Positions 53,696-62,533 of a stretch of 64,000 nt of DNA are shown here, piece by piece (within the stretch, counting starts at the first letter, position 1; every line of letters begins with the position of its first letter). This DNA is from Mycoplasma sp. CAG:956 (GTDB lineage: Bacteria > Bacillota_I > Bacilli_A > RF39 > UBA660). Position numbers and translations under genes: made by a program. Where the stretch lies: positions 62,001-126,000 of the forward strand of contig HF993109.1 in NCBI GenBank assembly GCA_000433475.1. Reading direction: 5' to 3'. Under the pieces are notes generated by a model. It had not been told where the DNA came from. It saw only the letters and a program-made list of their open reading frames with translations, and did not search any database.

Positions 53696-54034
53696 ATGTA
53701 CAAATTTATTCATTTGATTAGTGCATTAATAAGACAATTTGCATTACCAAATCCTTATATAAATATAATAGGTAATGAAGTATATGCAGATTTGTTTAAC
53801 ATATTTATTGGTGGAACTATTTTGCATTTCTGTGCTTATATACTAACCGGCTGTGGATATACCAGAGGAGTAGATGATCCTGCTTCTGGAAGCTTTGGAT
53901 ATTTAATAAGCTATTGTTATGTCACAGCATTAATTACAGCATTGGGATATTTCATATCCAATATAACAGTATTTATAATTGTGTTTATAGTTTTATACAC
54001 AGTTTCATGCATATTAGTAGGATATGGTAACTAA
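53696..54034 (+). CDS. Small membrane protein, unknown
   Basis: 112 residues with three membrane segments (about 30-50, 68-88, 90-108). A conserved-looking loop reads GCGYTRGVDDPASGSFGYL. GGAGAT precedes the ATG and only 2 bp separate it from the 886-residue gene, so they form one translational unit. The last 11 bp coincide with the start of the spoVAD remnant, so this is the right edge of the cassette or a displaced native gene. Confidence 0.55.
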   Translation: MYKFIHLISALIRQFALPNPYINIIGNEVYADLFNIFIGGTILHFCAYILTGCGYTRGVDDPASGSFGYLISYCYVTALITALGYFISNITVFIIVFIVLYTVSCILVGYGN

Positions 54035-54520
54035 GGCAACGATTGGTTCTTCCATAAATTATGGTATAAGTGATGCTAATAATATGGTGCAGTAATGGCT
54101 CCAGCGGCTGCTAAAACTCTAATGACTTATTTAAAAAATTTTAAGGAAACACCTGATATTTATGATTTAATTCTTACCAGAGATTTAGGACGTACCGTCA
54201 GTCAATTATTCTTAGAAATCTTAAAGAAAAATCATAAGATATTTAGTATTTTTGGTAAGTTTTTAGCTATTTATGAACAAAAATCGACTTCGACCGCCAA
54301 TATATATAGAAGGATAATTTTTCAGTCGAAGTTATTCTTCTTAGATAAAGAGGTCTCGATGATAAGAAATTTGGTTTTAAAAGTAGAAAGAAGAAATGCA
54401 GTATGGAAAAAAACAACCAAAAAAAATTTTCACTTTGATGTCTTAAGTGTTAAGAAAGAACTTTTAAATAAACATAAAGACTTAAATAATCCTAAACGAG
54501 ATGAGTATATTAATGCCTAG
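54024..54520 (+). pseudogene. spoVAD: Truncated and frameshifted spoVAD
   Basis: The frame from 54024 reads ATIGSSINYGISDANNM, then shifts. After restoring one G at about 54086, the text becomes NNMGAVMAPAAAKTL, the hallmark of SpoVAD. The 54095 frame continues with KNFKETPDIYDLILTRDLG and then loses similarity near 54290. Roughly the first half of SpoVAD (family length about 340) and the C-terminal GGSGCGCSA region are missing. An inverted repeat, acttcgac/gtcgaagt (54287-54332), sits where similarity ends. SpoVAD binds dipicolinic acid during its uptake into the spore. Confidence 0.75.
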
Positions 54521-54661
54521 TTAAATTCTCAGTTGGCAATGTTAAATAGAAATAAAGTTCAGATAATTTACTTGATTAATTTAAAGAATTTTCTTTTTCC
54601 TTAAAATGGCATTATAAAATTCAAAAAAATTGTTCATAATAAAAATGAGGAGATGATTTAA

Positions 54662-54877
54662 GTGAAATGGCCAAAAATGATTTCAACTAAAGATTTAGCC
54701 TATATAGAAGATATGTTTAACTGGAATGATACATTAAGATTAAAGCTTAATTACTTCATTGAAGAATGCTTTGATGATGATTTGTGTCCTTATCTAAATG
54801 AGGCTTTAAAAGTTACTAACAACAATGTTAAAAACTTAAAAAAATTATTAGAAAGTGGGGATAAAAATGGAAAGTAA
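54662..54877 (+). CDS. CotF-like small coat protein, first of pair
   Basis: 71 residues from GTG 54662 (GAGGAG upstream). ISTKDLAYIEDMFNWNDTLRLKL followed by a second helix (YLNEALKVTNNNVKNLKKLL) fits the four-helix ferritin-like half of short CotF-type coat proteins of anaerobic spore formers. The assignment is by pattern memory. It overlaps the next gene by 11 bp. Confidence 0.5.
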   Translation: MKWPKMISTKDLAYIEDMFNWNDTLRLKLNYFIEECFDDDLCPYLNEALKVTNNNVKNLKKLLESGDKNGK

Positions 54878-55124
54878 GGCAATGTTAGATGATGTTTTAC
54901 AAACTGTAAAAGGCATGGTTACTAATTATGCTTATGCCCTAAATGAAGCTAGTAGCGAGTTTATTTATCAAGAATTTTTTAATGAATTTGAAACCCTTAG
55001 TAAACTAGCTAAAGAGTTATATAACTTTGCTTATAATCTAGGTTGGGTATCTTTAACCGAAGCCTCTAATAAAGACATTAAAACTGAACTTACTAGAGAA
55101 AAGAATATCCTGACTAATATTTAA
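54867..55124 (+). CDS. CotF-like small coat protein, second of pair
   Basis: 85 residues from ATG 54867, with AGTGGGG as ribosome-binding site; the GTG at 54855 is unlikely. MLDDVLQTVKGMVTNYAYAL, ASSEFIYQEFFNEF and FAYNLGWVSL match the CotF pattern of two helices ending in a GW(Y/V) turn. Its coupling to the preceding gene and closeness to spoVAD support a sporulation role. Confidence 0.5.
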   Translation: MESKAMLDDVLQTVKGMVTNYAYALNEASSEFIYQEFFNEFETLSKLAKELYNFAYNLGWVSLTEASNKDIKTELTREKNILTNI

Positions 55125-55167
55125 AGCTTATAACAAAACATTCATAATTTAAAATCCTTATACTAAT

Positions 55168-55206
55168 ACTCTTAAAACGTTACTTTAAAGTTTTAAGAGT
55201 TTTTTA
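55168..55206 (+). terminator. Terminator after the CotF-like pair
   Basis: A perfect 11-bp stem actcttaaaac / gttttaagagt with an 11-base loop and six T's. Confidence 0.9.
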
Positions 55207-55302
55207 ACATTTGTTTTAAGTTGCCTCTATCTTAAATAATACTTTATTTTACTTAGAATTTACTATATAATTAAGTTAGTGAATAGTAGGAAAGAGGATT
55301 AT

Positions 55303-55713
55303 ATGAAAAAGAGTAATGGTTTTACTTTAGTTGAATTACTAGCGGTTATTGTTATATTAGCTATTGTATCTTTAATAGCAGTTCCCAATATTAGTGGGCT
55401 TTTAAACAAAGGAAAAAATAATATGTTTTGCCAAAAAGTTAAAAGTATTGAAGCTGCTGCTAAATATTATGCTCAAGATTATGCTGATAAACTTACCTTT
55501 AATAATGATATTTCTAGTGTTAAAGTAGCAACTTTATTAGAATATGGTTATATTAAAGAAGATAATAAGGGTCAAAATGACGTTAAAGATCCAAGAACTG
55601 ATGCTGATTTAAAAAATGTTGATGTTACTATCAAAATCATTAATGGTCGTTATTATGGTGCCTATCCATTAAACGATAAAGATAAAAAATTCTGTGATAA
55701 AACATCAGATTAA
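55303..55713 (+). CDS. Type IV pilin-like protein (short)
   Basis: 136 residues from ATG 55303 (AGAGGA upstream). Prepilin signal KKSNGFTLVELLAVIVILAI with Glu5, and a compact globular part with two Cys (MFCQKV, KKFCDK) that may form a disulfide, as in pseudopilins. No peptidase or ATPase gene is near, so assembly proteins must be encoded elsewhere. It is followed 34 bp later by another pilin-like gene. Confidence 0.82.
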   Translation: MKKSNGFTLVELLAVIVILAIVSLIAVPNISGLLNKGKNNMFCQKVKSIEAAAKYYAQDYADKLTFNNDISSVKVATLLEYGYIKEDNKGQNDVKDPRTDADLKNVDVTIKIINGRYYGAYPLNDKDKKFCDKTSD

Positions 55714-55747
55714 AATTAATAATATTTAAATGAATGGTGGTAATTAA

Positions 55748-56683
55748 ATGACAAAAAAGGGTTTTACCTTAGTTGAATTACTAGCGGTTATTGTCTTAAT
55801 GGCTATTTTGATTACAGTAGCAGTTCCTGGCATTACAAGAATTGGTAGAAGCCTAAAAGTTCAATCTTTTTGTAGTAAGATAAAGATTATTGAAAGTGCG
55901 GCTTTAGAATATGCAAATGACTATTATAGTGGCAAAGAAGTAGCTGGTTCTAAGGTAAGTCTAGATAATGTATCTTTAATGGATTTAGTTAATATGGGTT
56001 ATTTAAAAGGGGATAATGATTTAAAAAGTGCTAGCGATTTAACTGATAAAGAAAAAGAAGACAAAGCAAACGGTAAAAAATTTTGTATTCTTTATGATAA
56101 GGATTCTAATTGCTTAAAAGACCCAAGAGATGATTCTTCTATGGACTATAAATTAGTCAAAATCTGGAGTGCTAATAATAGATTATATGCATCATTTCGT
56201 TATACAAAAGATGATGCTGATAATAATATTTGCGGGGATGCTATTAACTATGAGATAGATAATACAACCAATGATTTTACTAAGGCTATAGTCTATGAAA
56301 GTGAACTAGGGGATTTTAAAAATCAAACTAGAGCAACTATTCCTATGGAAAATGGTATTTATAGTTGGTCTAACTATAAAAACTATCGCATTATAAGAAA
56401 AGATTATATTCCAGGAAATTATTATATTCAAAGTATTACTATTCAATATAAATTAGGACCTCAAACCAGATTAGAATTAAGTAGTGGTGATTTATTTTCT
56501 AACAATACGATAGTAAGTGGTAATAGTGAATATAGTAATTACTATGTATTTAATGCTTTAAATGACAAATATTTAAGTAATATTGATTTAGCTTACCGGG
56601 TTGCTGTAAATAACGAGACGAGAGTTTCTAATGCTTATGGTAAAATAATAAATATTAGTGTTACTTGGGCTAAAATAAGTTAG
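55748..56683 (+). CDS. Type IV pilin-like protein (long)
   Basis: 311 residues. Prepilin signal TKKGFTLVELLAVIVLMAIL at the N-terminus, a helical spine (FCSKIKIIESAALEYANDYY) closely related to the preceding pilin, and a C-terminal beta-rich extension of about 200 residues. GGTGG precedes the ATG. The shared signal and spine suggest duplication. It could be a minor or tip pilin. Confidence 0.8.
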   Translation: MTKKGFTLVELLAVIVLMAILITVAVPGITRIGRSLKVQSFCSKIKIIESAALEYANDYYSGKEVAGSKVSLDNVSLMDLVNMGYLKGDNDLKSASDLTDKEKEDKANGKKFCILYDKDSNCLKDPRDDSSMDYKLVKIWSANNRLYASFRYTKDDADNNICGDAINYEIDNTTNDFTKAIVYESELGDFKNQTRATIPMENGIYSWSNYKNYRIIRKDYIPGNYYIQSITIQYKLGPQTRLELSSGDLFSNNTIVSGNSEYSNYYVFNALNDKYLSNIDLAYRVAVNNETRVSNAYGKIINISVTWAKIS

Positions 56684-56757
56684 AAAATTATTTTTAAATA
56701 ATTGCATTGTTTTAAACGATATGATATGATAAATTGACTTTTATAGGAGGCAAAATT

Positions 56758-58065
56758 ATGCAAACAGTATGTTTAATAGGAAGACCAAATGTTGGTAAAT
56801 CAACTCTTTTTAATCGTTTAATTGGCGAATCTAAATCAATAATTATGGATACCCCTGGAATTACTAGGGATAGAATTTATGGTAACGTAGAATATAAGGA
56901 CCATAAGTTCTTACTAATCGATACTGGTGGTATTGATTTAGGCTTAGGTGATTTTAATAAAGATATTAAAATGCAAGCCCAACTAGCTATTGATGAATCT
57001 AATGTTATTGTTTTTGTGGTTGATGGCAGATATGAATTAAATCAAAATGATTATGAAATTAGAAATATGCTTATTAAATCAGGTAAGAGAGTTATAGTAG
57101 CTGTTAATAAACTTGATAATAAAAAGTTAGCTGATGAATTGATATATAACTTTTATGAGCTGGGATTTCCCGTTGTTTTACCGATTAGCGGGTCTCATAA
57201 TTTAGGAATTGATAATTTGCTTTCTGAAATTACAAAGGGGATGGAAGAAGATATTACCCCTGCAAACGATAATTTAAAGTTTTGCATTATTGGAAGACCA
57301 AATGTTGGCAAAAGTAGCCTAATAAATGCATTACTTGGCACTAACCGTTCTATCGTATCTGATGTTTCTGGAACAACTAGAGATGCTATCGATACCGATT
57401 TTCGTTATAATGGCGAAAAATACACCGTAATTGATACAGCTGGTATGCGTAAAAAAGGTAAAGTTTATGAAAATATCGAAAAATATTCTGTTATTCGTAG
57501 TTTAAAAGCTATTGAACGTAGTGATGTCTGCTGTGTTGTTATTAATGCCGAAGAAGGTATAATTGAACATGATAAACATATAGTTAGTTATGCCATAAAT
57601 ACTGGTAAAGCAGTAGTTTTAGTAGTTAATAAGTGGGATACTGTTACAAACTTTGATACTGCCTTAAAAGATTGGAAACAAAAAATCAAAAATGAATTCC
57701 AATTTATACCTTATGTGGAAACCATATATTTAAGTGCCAAAACTAAAAAAAGAGTTTCAATGTTAATGCCTGCTATTATTAAAGCTTATGAAAATTCTAT
57801 AAAAGAAGTACCAACTAATGTTTTAAATGATGTTATTACAGAGGCTTATAACCTACATGAAGCACCATCTTATAAAGGTAAAAGATTAAAAATTTATTTT
57901 ACCCATCAAACTGGAAGTCAACCTCCAAAGATAACTTTTGAAGTAAATAATAAGGGCTTAGTTCATTTTAGTTATGAACGTTATTTAGAAAATAAAATAA
58001 GAGAAGCTTTTGATTTTACGGGAACACCAATAATTTTACAATTTAAAAATCGTAGTGAAAAGTAG
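56758..58065 (+). CDS. der: Ribosome-assembly GTPase Der (EngA)
   Basis: 435 residues from ATG 56758 (AGGAGG upstream). Two tandem GTPase domains each carry GRPNVGKS, DTPG or DTAG, and NKxD motifs. The C-terminal KH-like domain includes KIYFTHQTGSQPPKI. It is needed for 50S assembly. A longer frame to 56734 is not supported. Confidence 0.96.
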   Translation: MQTVCLIGRPNVGKSTLFNRLIGESKSIIMDTPGITRDRIYGNVEYKDHKFLLIDTGGIDLGLGDFNKDIKMQAQLAIDESNVIVFVVDGRYELNQNDYEIRNMLIKSGKRVIVAVNKLDNKKLADELIYNFYELGFPVVLPISGSHNLGIDNLLSEITKGMEEDITPANDNLKFCIIGRPNVGKSSLINALLGTNRSIVSDVSGTTRDAIDTDFRYNGEKYTVIDTAGMRKKGKVYENIEKYSVIRSLKAIERSDVCCVVINAEEGIIEHDKHIVSYAINTGKAVVLVVNKWDTVTNFDTALKDWKQKIKNEFQFIPYVETIYLSAKTKKRVSMLMPAIIKAYENSIKEVPTNVLNDVITEAYNLHEAPSYKGKRLKIYFTHQTGSQPPKITFEVNNKGLVHFSYERYLENKIREAFDFTGTPIILQFKNRSEK

Positions 58066-58102
58066 AGTTTATATATAATTAATTTAAGAAAGTGAGTTTA
58101 TT

Positions 58103-58780
58103 ATGAAAAAGTTGGAAAGTATAGTGTGGGGTTTAATATTCATTGTTTTAGGTCTTATCGTTGGCCTTAATACTTTAGAATTAGCATCCATTAATATTTT
58201 CTTTGATGGTTGGTGGACTTTATTCTTAATTATTCCTGGTATTATGGGGTTATTTAAAGATAAAGATAAAACTGGCAATATAATTTTATTAGTAGTAGGA
58301 ATTCTATTACTCCTTGGTAGTCAAGATATTATTAATTTTGAAACTATTATGAAATTAGTTTTCCCTGCTATCTTGGTAATAATTGGTTTATCTTGTCTTA
58401 TTAAAGGTCTTGCCGGTAGCGACTTTCAAGAAAAAGTTAAAGAAATAAAAAGTACAGATAAAGATACTTTAAAATGTGATGCGGTTTTTACGGGACAAAA
58501 AGTCGTAGTCGAAAATCCGATTCTAGGAGCCGATGTTAATGCTATCTTTGGCGGCTTAGAACTCGATTTAAGAAATAGTAATCTTAAGAAAGATATTGTT
58601 ATAACCGCTACTAGTATTTTTGGCGGTATTGATATAATATTACCCGATGATGTTAATTTAAAATTAAATACTACTTGTATTTTAGGTGGTATAGATGATA
58701 AAAGTAAGAAAAATAAAGATGCTAAAGTAACCATTTATTTAAATGCTACTTGTGTATTTGGAGGCCTTGATATTAAATGA
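58103..58780 (+). CDS. LiaF-like envelope stress membrane protein
   Basis: 225 residues: four membrane segments in the first 110 (WGLIFIVLGLIVGLN, WWTLFLIIPGIMGLF and two more), then a beta-helical C-terminal domain with repeats such as IFGGLELDLRN, IFGGIDIILP and VFGGLDIK. This matches the LiaF/YvqF C-terminal domain, a sensor or inhibitor in cell-wall antibiotic responses. There is no LiaRS pair nearby. It overlaps the next gene by 4 bp (ATGA). Confidence 0.85.
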   Translation: MKKLESIVWGLIFIVLGLIVGLNTLELASINIFFDGWWTLFLIIPGIMGLFKDKDKTGNIILLVVGILLLLGSQDIINFETIMKLVFPAILVIIGLSCLIKGLAGSDFQEKVKEIKSTDKDTLKCDAVFTGQKVVVENPILGADVNAIFGGLELDLRNSNLKKDIVITATSIFGGIDIILPDDVNLKLNTTCILGGIDDKSKKNKDAKVTIYLNATCVFGGLDIK

Positions 58781-59580
58781 TGAACCGTCGTATGGTAAAT
58801 ATCATTAAAGCCTTGGCTTATTTACTAGCCTTTTTTATCATTATAACCATGGTAACTAGTCTTATCTTTGCCGTTAATCTTTTTACGGGCTCTAATTCTC
58901 AAACGAAAATGCAATCTATTTATAAAGATGATAAAATTATAAATAGCTTAGATATTTCTTTAAAAGCCACTAGTTTAGAAATTGTAGATTCTAAGGACTT
59001 TAGCGTAGATACCAATAATGCTAAAATAAAAATTACTTATGAAAACGGTACTTTGAAAATTCGCGAAAAAGGGACTCCTAGTTTTAATACTAGTGACTTA
59101 GTCTTAAAAATATCTTTACCAAGTACTTCTAATTTTAAAACTGTAAAAGTAGAAATGGGCGCCGGCAAAACACATATTGCTAATTTAAATACTGATATCT
59201 TAGACCTAAATTTAGGAGCCGGTAAAAATTTGTTGGAAAAAATAGAAGTTAATACCCAAACTAAAATAGAGGGCGGCGCTGGTTTAACCGAAATTATGGC
59301 GGGCACTTTAAATAATGTGGACTTCGATTTAGGAGTAGGTAAAGTATTTATAAATGCCAGTATTTTAGGAAATTCTAAAATTGAATGTGGTGTAGGTTCC
59401 GTTGAATTAAATCTACTTGGTAATCAAGAAAGTTACCAATTAAATGTCGAAAAAGGAATCGGCAGTATCGATGTTGCCGATAAAATATATAATAACGATG
59501 ATACGATTGGCAATGGCAACAACCACCTAAAAATAGAAGGTGGTATTGGTAATATCAAGGTCGGATTTACTAATAAATAA
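58777..59580 (+). CDS. DUF4097-type beta-helix membrane protein
   Basis: 267 residues: one membrane segment at about 11-34, then an external right-handed beta-structure with repeats (LNLGAGKNLLEKIE, IEGGAGLTEIMAG, LGVGKVFINA, IEGGIGNIKVGF) typical of DUF4097/LiaX-like proteins. Coupled to the LiaF-like gene; the pair probably monitors envelope damage. Confidence 0.8.
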   Translation: MMNRRMVNIIKALAYLLAFFIIITMVTSLIFAVNLFTGSNSQTKMQSIYKDDKIINSLDISLKATSLEIVDSKDFSVDTNNAKIKITYENGTLKIREKGTPSFNTSDLVLKISLPSTSNFKTVKVEMGAGKTHIANLNTDILDLNLGAGKNLLEKIEVNTQTKIEGGAGLTEIMAGTLNNVDFDLGVGKVFINASILGNSKIECGVGSVELNLLGNQESYQLNVEKGIGSIDVADKIYNNDDTIGNGNNHLKIEGGIGNIKVGFTNK

Positions 59581-59654
59581 AAGGCAACTAAGTATAAGAA
59601 ATTACTTCTTGGGCATTTAGATAAAAAATTAATAAAGAGAGAATGGTGATTCTA

Positions 59655-60782
59655 ATGCCAATTTATTATTTAGAAATAAATATTATCTGTATCATAATAT
59701 TATTGGCTATCTTCGATAAATTTAAAGATGAAAGTCTTAATAACTATTCTGATAAGTATTATGAAAAAACCTTATTAGCCACCATATCCTTCTCTTTATT
59801 TGCTTTAATATCCGGAATATTTAATGGAACTAGTTATAACTTTAGTCAAATTATTTTAATAATTAGTCATACCCTTTATTTTTTTAGTGAATCTCTTATT
59901 GGTTATTTTTATACCAATTATATTTTAAAAAGAATAAATCTCCAAGAAAAAAGGGAATATAAGTTTATTCTTTATATTCCTCTTATTTTAAGTATTTTCT
60001 TTCTTATAATTAATCTTACCAAAAAAATACTATTTACAATTAGTATTGATAATTTATATAGTCCTGGTAAATACTTATATTTATATAACTTAATAAATGC
60101 CGTATATGTCCTAATAATTATTACTTACTTAATATCTTATTATTTCTATAATAAAAATAGCAAAAACGAAATTAAAAGTTTAATACTATTTACTTTGCTT
60201 CCCATAGTAAGTGCTGGCATTCAAAATTACAATTATGGTATTATTTTAGGCCAAGTAGGATTTACTTTATCCGAATTACTAATTTATTTTAATAATCAAA
60301 AAAAAGAGGCCAATTACGATGAATTAACCGGTGTTTATAATAGAAGAGCTTTTAATAAAAGGGTTAATAAAATAATTTATAGTAATAAATCAATGTTTTT
60401 AATGCTAATGGATGCTGATGATTTTAAAATAATAAATGATAAATATGGTCATTTAGAAGGAGATAAAGCCTTAATTCAGATAGCCTATATTTTAAACAGA
60501 GCTATAAATAATACTCATAAAAATTATTCTTTAGCAAGGTATGGTGGTGATGAATTTGTTATTGTGGGAAATATCCAAAATAAAGATGAAGTTGCTCAAT
60601 TAATAAACCAAATCGAAGAAGAAGAAAAAAAGTATAATAAAGAAACCAATAACAAATATAATATAAAACTTAGTATTGGTTACGCCCTTCAAAATGATAA
60701 TCATACCTCGGTAGAAGATTTAATTAAAGAAGCCGATGCTTTAATGTATGCTAAAAAAAGAAAGAGAAAAAATAACTGCTAA
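59655..60782 (+). CDS. Membrane diguanylate cyclase (GGDEF)
   Basis: 375 residues from ATG 59655 (GGTGATT upstream; an ATG at 59643 is possible). Six to seven membrane segments fill residues 1-205. The GGDEF domain starts at DELTGVYNRRAF, has DADDFKIINDKYGH, and the active-site loop RYGGDEF at about 295-301, all intact. No EAL, PilZ or other c-di-GMP gene lies in the window. An RxxD inhibitory site is not obvious. Confidence 0.9.
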   Translation: MPIYYLEINIICIIILLAIFDKFKDESLNNYSDKYYEKTLLATISFSLFALISGIFNGTSYNFSQIILIISHTLYFFSESLIGYFYTNYILKRINLQEKREYKFILYIPLILSIFFLIINLTKKILFTISIDNLYSPGKYLYLYNLINAVYVLIIITYLISYYFYNKNSKNEIKSLILFTLLPIVSAGIQNYNYGIILGQVGFTLSELLIYFNNQKKEANYDELTGVYNRRAFNKRVNKIIYSNKSMFLMLMDADDFKIINDKYGHLEGDKALIQIAYILNRAINNTHKNYSLARYGGDEFVIVGNIQNKDEVAQLINQIEEEEKKYNKETNNKYNIKLSIGYALQNDNHTSVEDLIKEADALMYAKKRKRKNNC

Positions 60783-60804
60783 AGAAGGAAGGCAGTTTTT
60801 ATTT
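60774..60804 (+). terminator. Terminator of the diguanylate cyclase gene
   Basis: aactgc / gcagtt stem with a 12-base loop and TTTTATTT. The left arm contains part of the stop region. Confidence 0.65.
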
Positions 60805-61236
60805 AGTACTTTTTCCACAAATATAACTCATAGAAACTTTAAATTCTTTACAAAACTTATAAAGATTAGAAGTAGAAATACAGACCAAACCTTTTTCATA
60901 ACGAACTATACAAGCCTGCGTAACCTTTAGAGAGTCCGCAATATTTTCTTGTGATAAATTATTTTTAAGTCTAATCTCTTTCATATTATTACCCAGGACT
61001 ATTAAATCAAGTCCTTTTTTATTGGGACTATTCTTAATATTAGTTAACCCTAGGCAATAATCAATCGTATAATTAAAATAATCAGCAAAGGAAACAATAT
61101 AAGAAAGAGGAATAATATTAATACCAAGTTCCCATAAAGAGTAAGTAGAACGCTTAACTTTTAAAATAGAGGCCATTTCTTTTTGACTGATATCCGCATT
61201 TTCCCTAATATCCTTTAATCTCGTAAAATTTATCAT
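60799..61236 (-). CDS. Regulator with two tandem XRE-type HTH domains
   Basis: 145 residues. HTH 1 (RENADISQKEMASILKVKRSTYSLWELG) and HTH 2 (RLKNNLSQENIADSLKVTQACIVRYEKG) are both complete Cro/CI-type domains, joined by a 30-residue linker. There is no sensor or protease domain. Tandem HTHs suit a site with two half-operators, and two 22-bp direct repeats lie in the divergent promoter. It probably controls the glycine-rich surface gene and itself. Confidence 0.85.
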   Translation of the reverse strand: MINFTRLKDIRENADISQKEMASILKVKRSTYSLWELGINIIPLSYIVSFADYFNYTIDYCLGLTNIKNSPNKKGLDLIVLGNNMKEIRLKNNLSQENIADSLKVTQACIVRYEKGLVCISTSNLYKFCKEFKVSMSYICGKSTK

Positions 61237-61285
61237 TTATATCACCTATTATAATTTTTACATTTTTAAAAAAATTATTTAGAAA

Positions 61286-61329
61286 ATGCTATTATGAGTT
61301 ATAATTTGTGCTATTTTGTGTTATAATTT
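61286..61329. repeat. Two 22-bp tandem repeats carrying TATAAT boxes
   Basis: Copies at 61286-61307 and 61308-61329 agree at 19 of 22 bases (rtgctattwtgwgttataattt). Each contains tataat (61300-61305, 61322-61327), giving two possible -10 elements. They lie between the double-HTH regulator and the glycine-rich gene, in the position expected for operators. The period of 22 bp is two helical turns. Confidence 0.75.
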
Positions 61330-61353
61330 AAAACATAGAATAGGATAGTAGTT

Positions 61354-62505
61354 ATGAAAAAAATAGTGTTTATAGGTTTTATTGGTGTCTCAATGTTATT
61401 GGTATTTATCGGCCTTAATAGTAAAAATAATTATTTAAGGGAAGATAATATTTTAGGTATTTATTTAGATAACAAATTACAAGAAGATATCCCTAAAAAA
61501 GGGGAGGCTGTATTTTCTAAGGCCGTCTGCGATAATAATGCCACTAACATTTATTGGGATATAGACAAGTGGGGTTTATTTATTAGTAATCTTTCTAAAA
61601 AGACAAAATGTAATTTATATTTTGTTAATTATTCTGGTCAAACGATATTTGATTTTGATTATACTGGTTCTGAGCAAACCTTTACAGCCTCAGTATCAGG
61701 AACTTATAGATTAGAAACATGGGGAGCCCAAGGAGGAAATGGAGGCTATGGTGGCTACTCGGTAGGCGAAATAAAATTGTCAGAGAATTCCAATCTATAT
61801 ATTGTTATTGGTGGTCATGGTGAAATTGGAAATGGTTATTTTGTTACCGATAGATTTCGCGGTCAAGGTGGTTTTAATGGTGGTGGTACTGGCGGCTTAG
61901 GTCAATATTATAAAGATGATACTTATTGGGCTTCTGGTGCTGGTGGCGGTGGCGCAACATCTATTCAAAATATTCTTTTAGAAGACGGGCAACTAAAAAA
62001 TTATAGTGAAAATATTTCAAATGTCATTATAGTAGCCGGTGGCGGCGGGGGAGTTGGTCAAAATGCCGGAACTCCAGGTCATGGCGGGGGCTTTAAAGGA
62101 AATAGTAGTAAATCGGTAACATATGAAAATACAACATATGGTGGAAAAGCAATGCCCGGAACTCAAACAGGCGGTTATAAATTTGGACTAGGGCAATCGG
62201 CACTCGACAAATCAATTTGCGATGCTTTTGGATGCGAGTCCAACGGTGGCGGCGGTGGAGGTTTTTATGGCGGTTGCGCTAACATGACCGAAGGCTTTGG
62301 CAGTGATGATTCAGGTGGCGGTGGTTCCGGTTATATAGGCAATTCTCTTTTAAAAAACAAAGCAATGTATTGTTATAATTGCGAAGAATCTAATGAAGAG
62401 AATACTAAAACCATCTCTGTTACTTGTCTATCATCAACTCCTAAATCCAAATGTTCAAAATCAGATAACGGTTATGCTAGAATTACCCTAGTAAGTATAG
62501 ATTGA
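61354..62505 (+). CDS. Glycine-rich (ALK-type) surface protein
   Basis: 383 residues. An N-terminal anchor or signal (IVFIGFIGVSMLLVFIGL) is followed by a short linker. The domain beginning FDYTGSEQTFTASVSGTYRLETWGAQGG contains long Gly tracts (GGGGGVGQNAG, GGGGGGFYGG, SGGGGSGYIG) and ends NGYARITL. This is the Gly_rich (PF12810) pattern first known from ALK/LTK receptors and also found in gut bacteria, where the function is unknown. There are six Cys. AGGATAG precedes the ATG. Confidence 0.78.
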   Translation: MKKIVFIGFIGVSMLLVFIGLNSKNNYLREDNILGIYLDNKLQEDIPKKGEAVFSKAVCDNNATNIYWDIDKWGLFISNLSKKTKCNLYFVNYSGQTIFDFDYTGSEQTFTASVSGTYRLETWGAQGGNGGYGGYSVGEIKLSENSNLYIVIGGHGEIGNGYFVTDRFRGQGGFNGGGTGGLGQYYKDDTYWASGAGGGGATSIQNILLEDGQLKNYSENISNVIIVAGGGGGVGQNAGTPGHGGGFKGNSSKSVTYENTTYGGKAMPGTQTGGYKFGLGQSALDKSICDAFGCESNGGGGGGFYGGCANMTEGFGSDDSGGGGSGYIGNSLLKNKAMYCYNCEESNEENTKTISVTCLSSTPKSKCSKSDNGYARITLVSID

Positions 62506-62510
62506 AGATA

Positions 62511-62533
62511 AAAAAACTTGAAAAATTCAAGTT
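62511..62533 (-). terminator. Terminator of the ABC importer operon
   Basis: On the minus strand AACTTGAA / TTCAAGTT with a 3-base loop, followed by seven T's. It can also act on the glycine-rich gene transcript. Confidence 0.85.
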
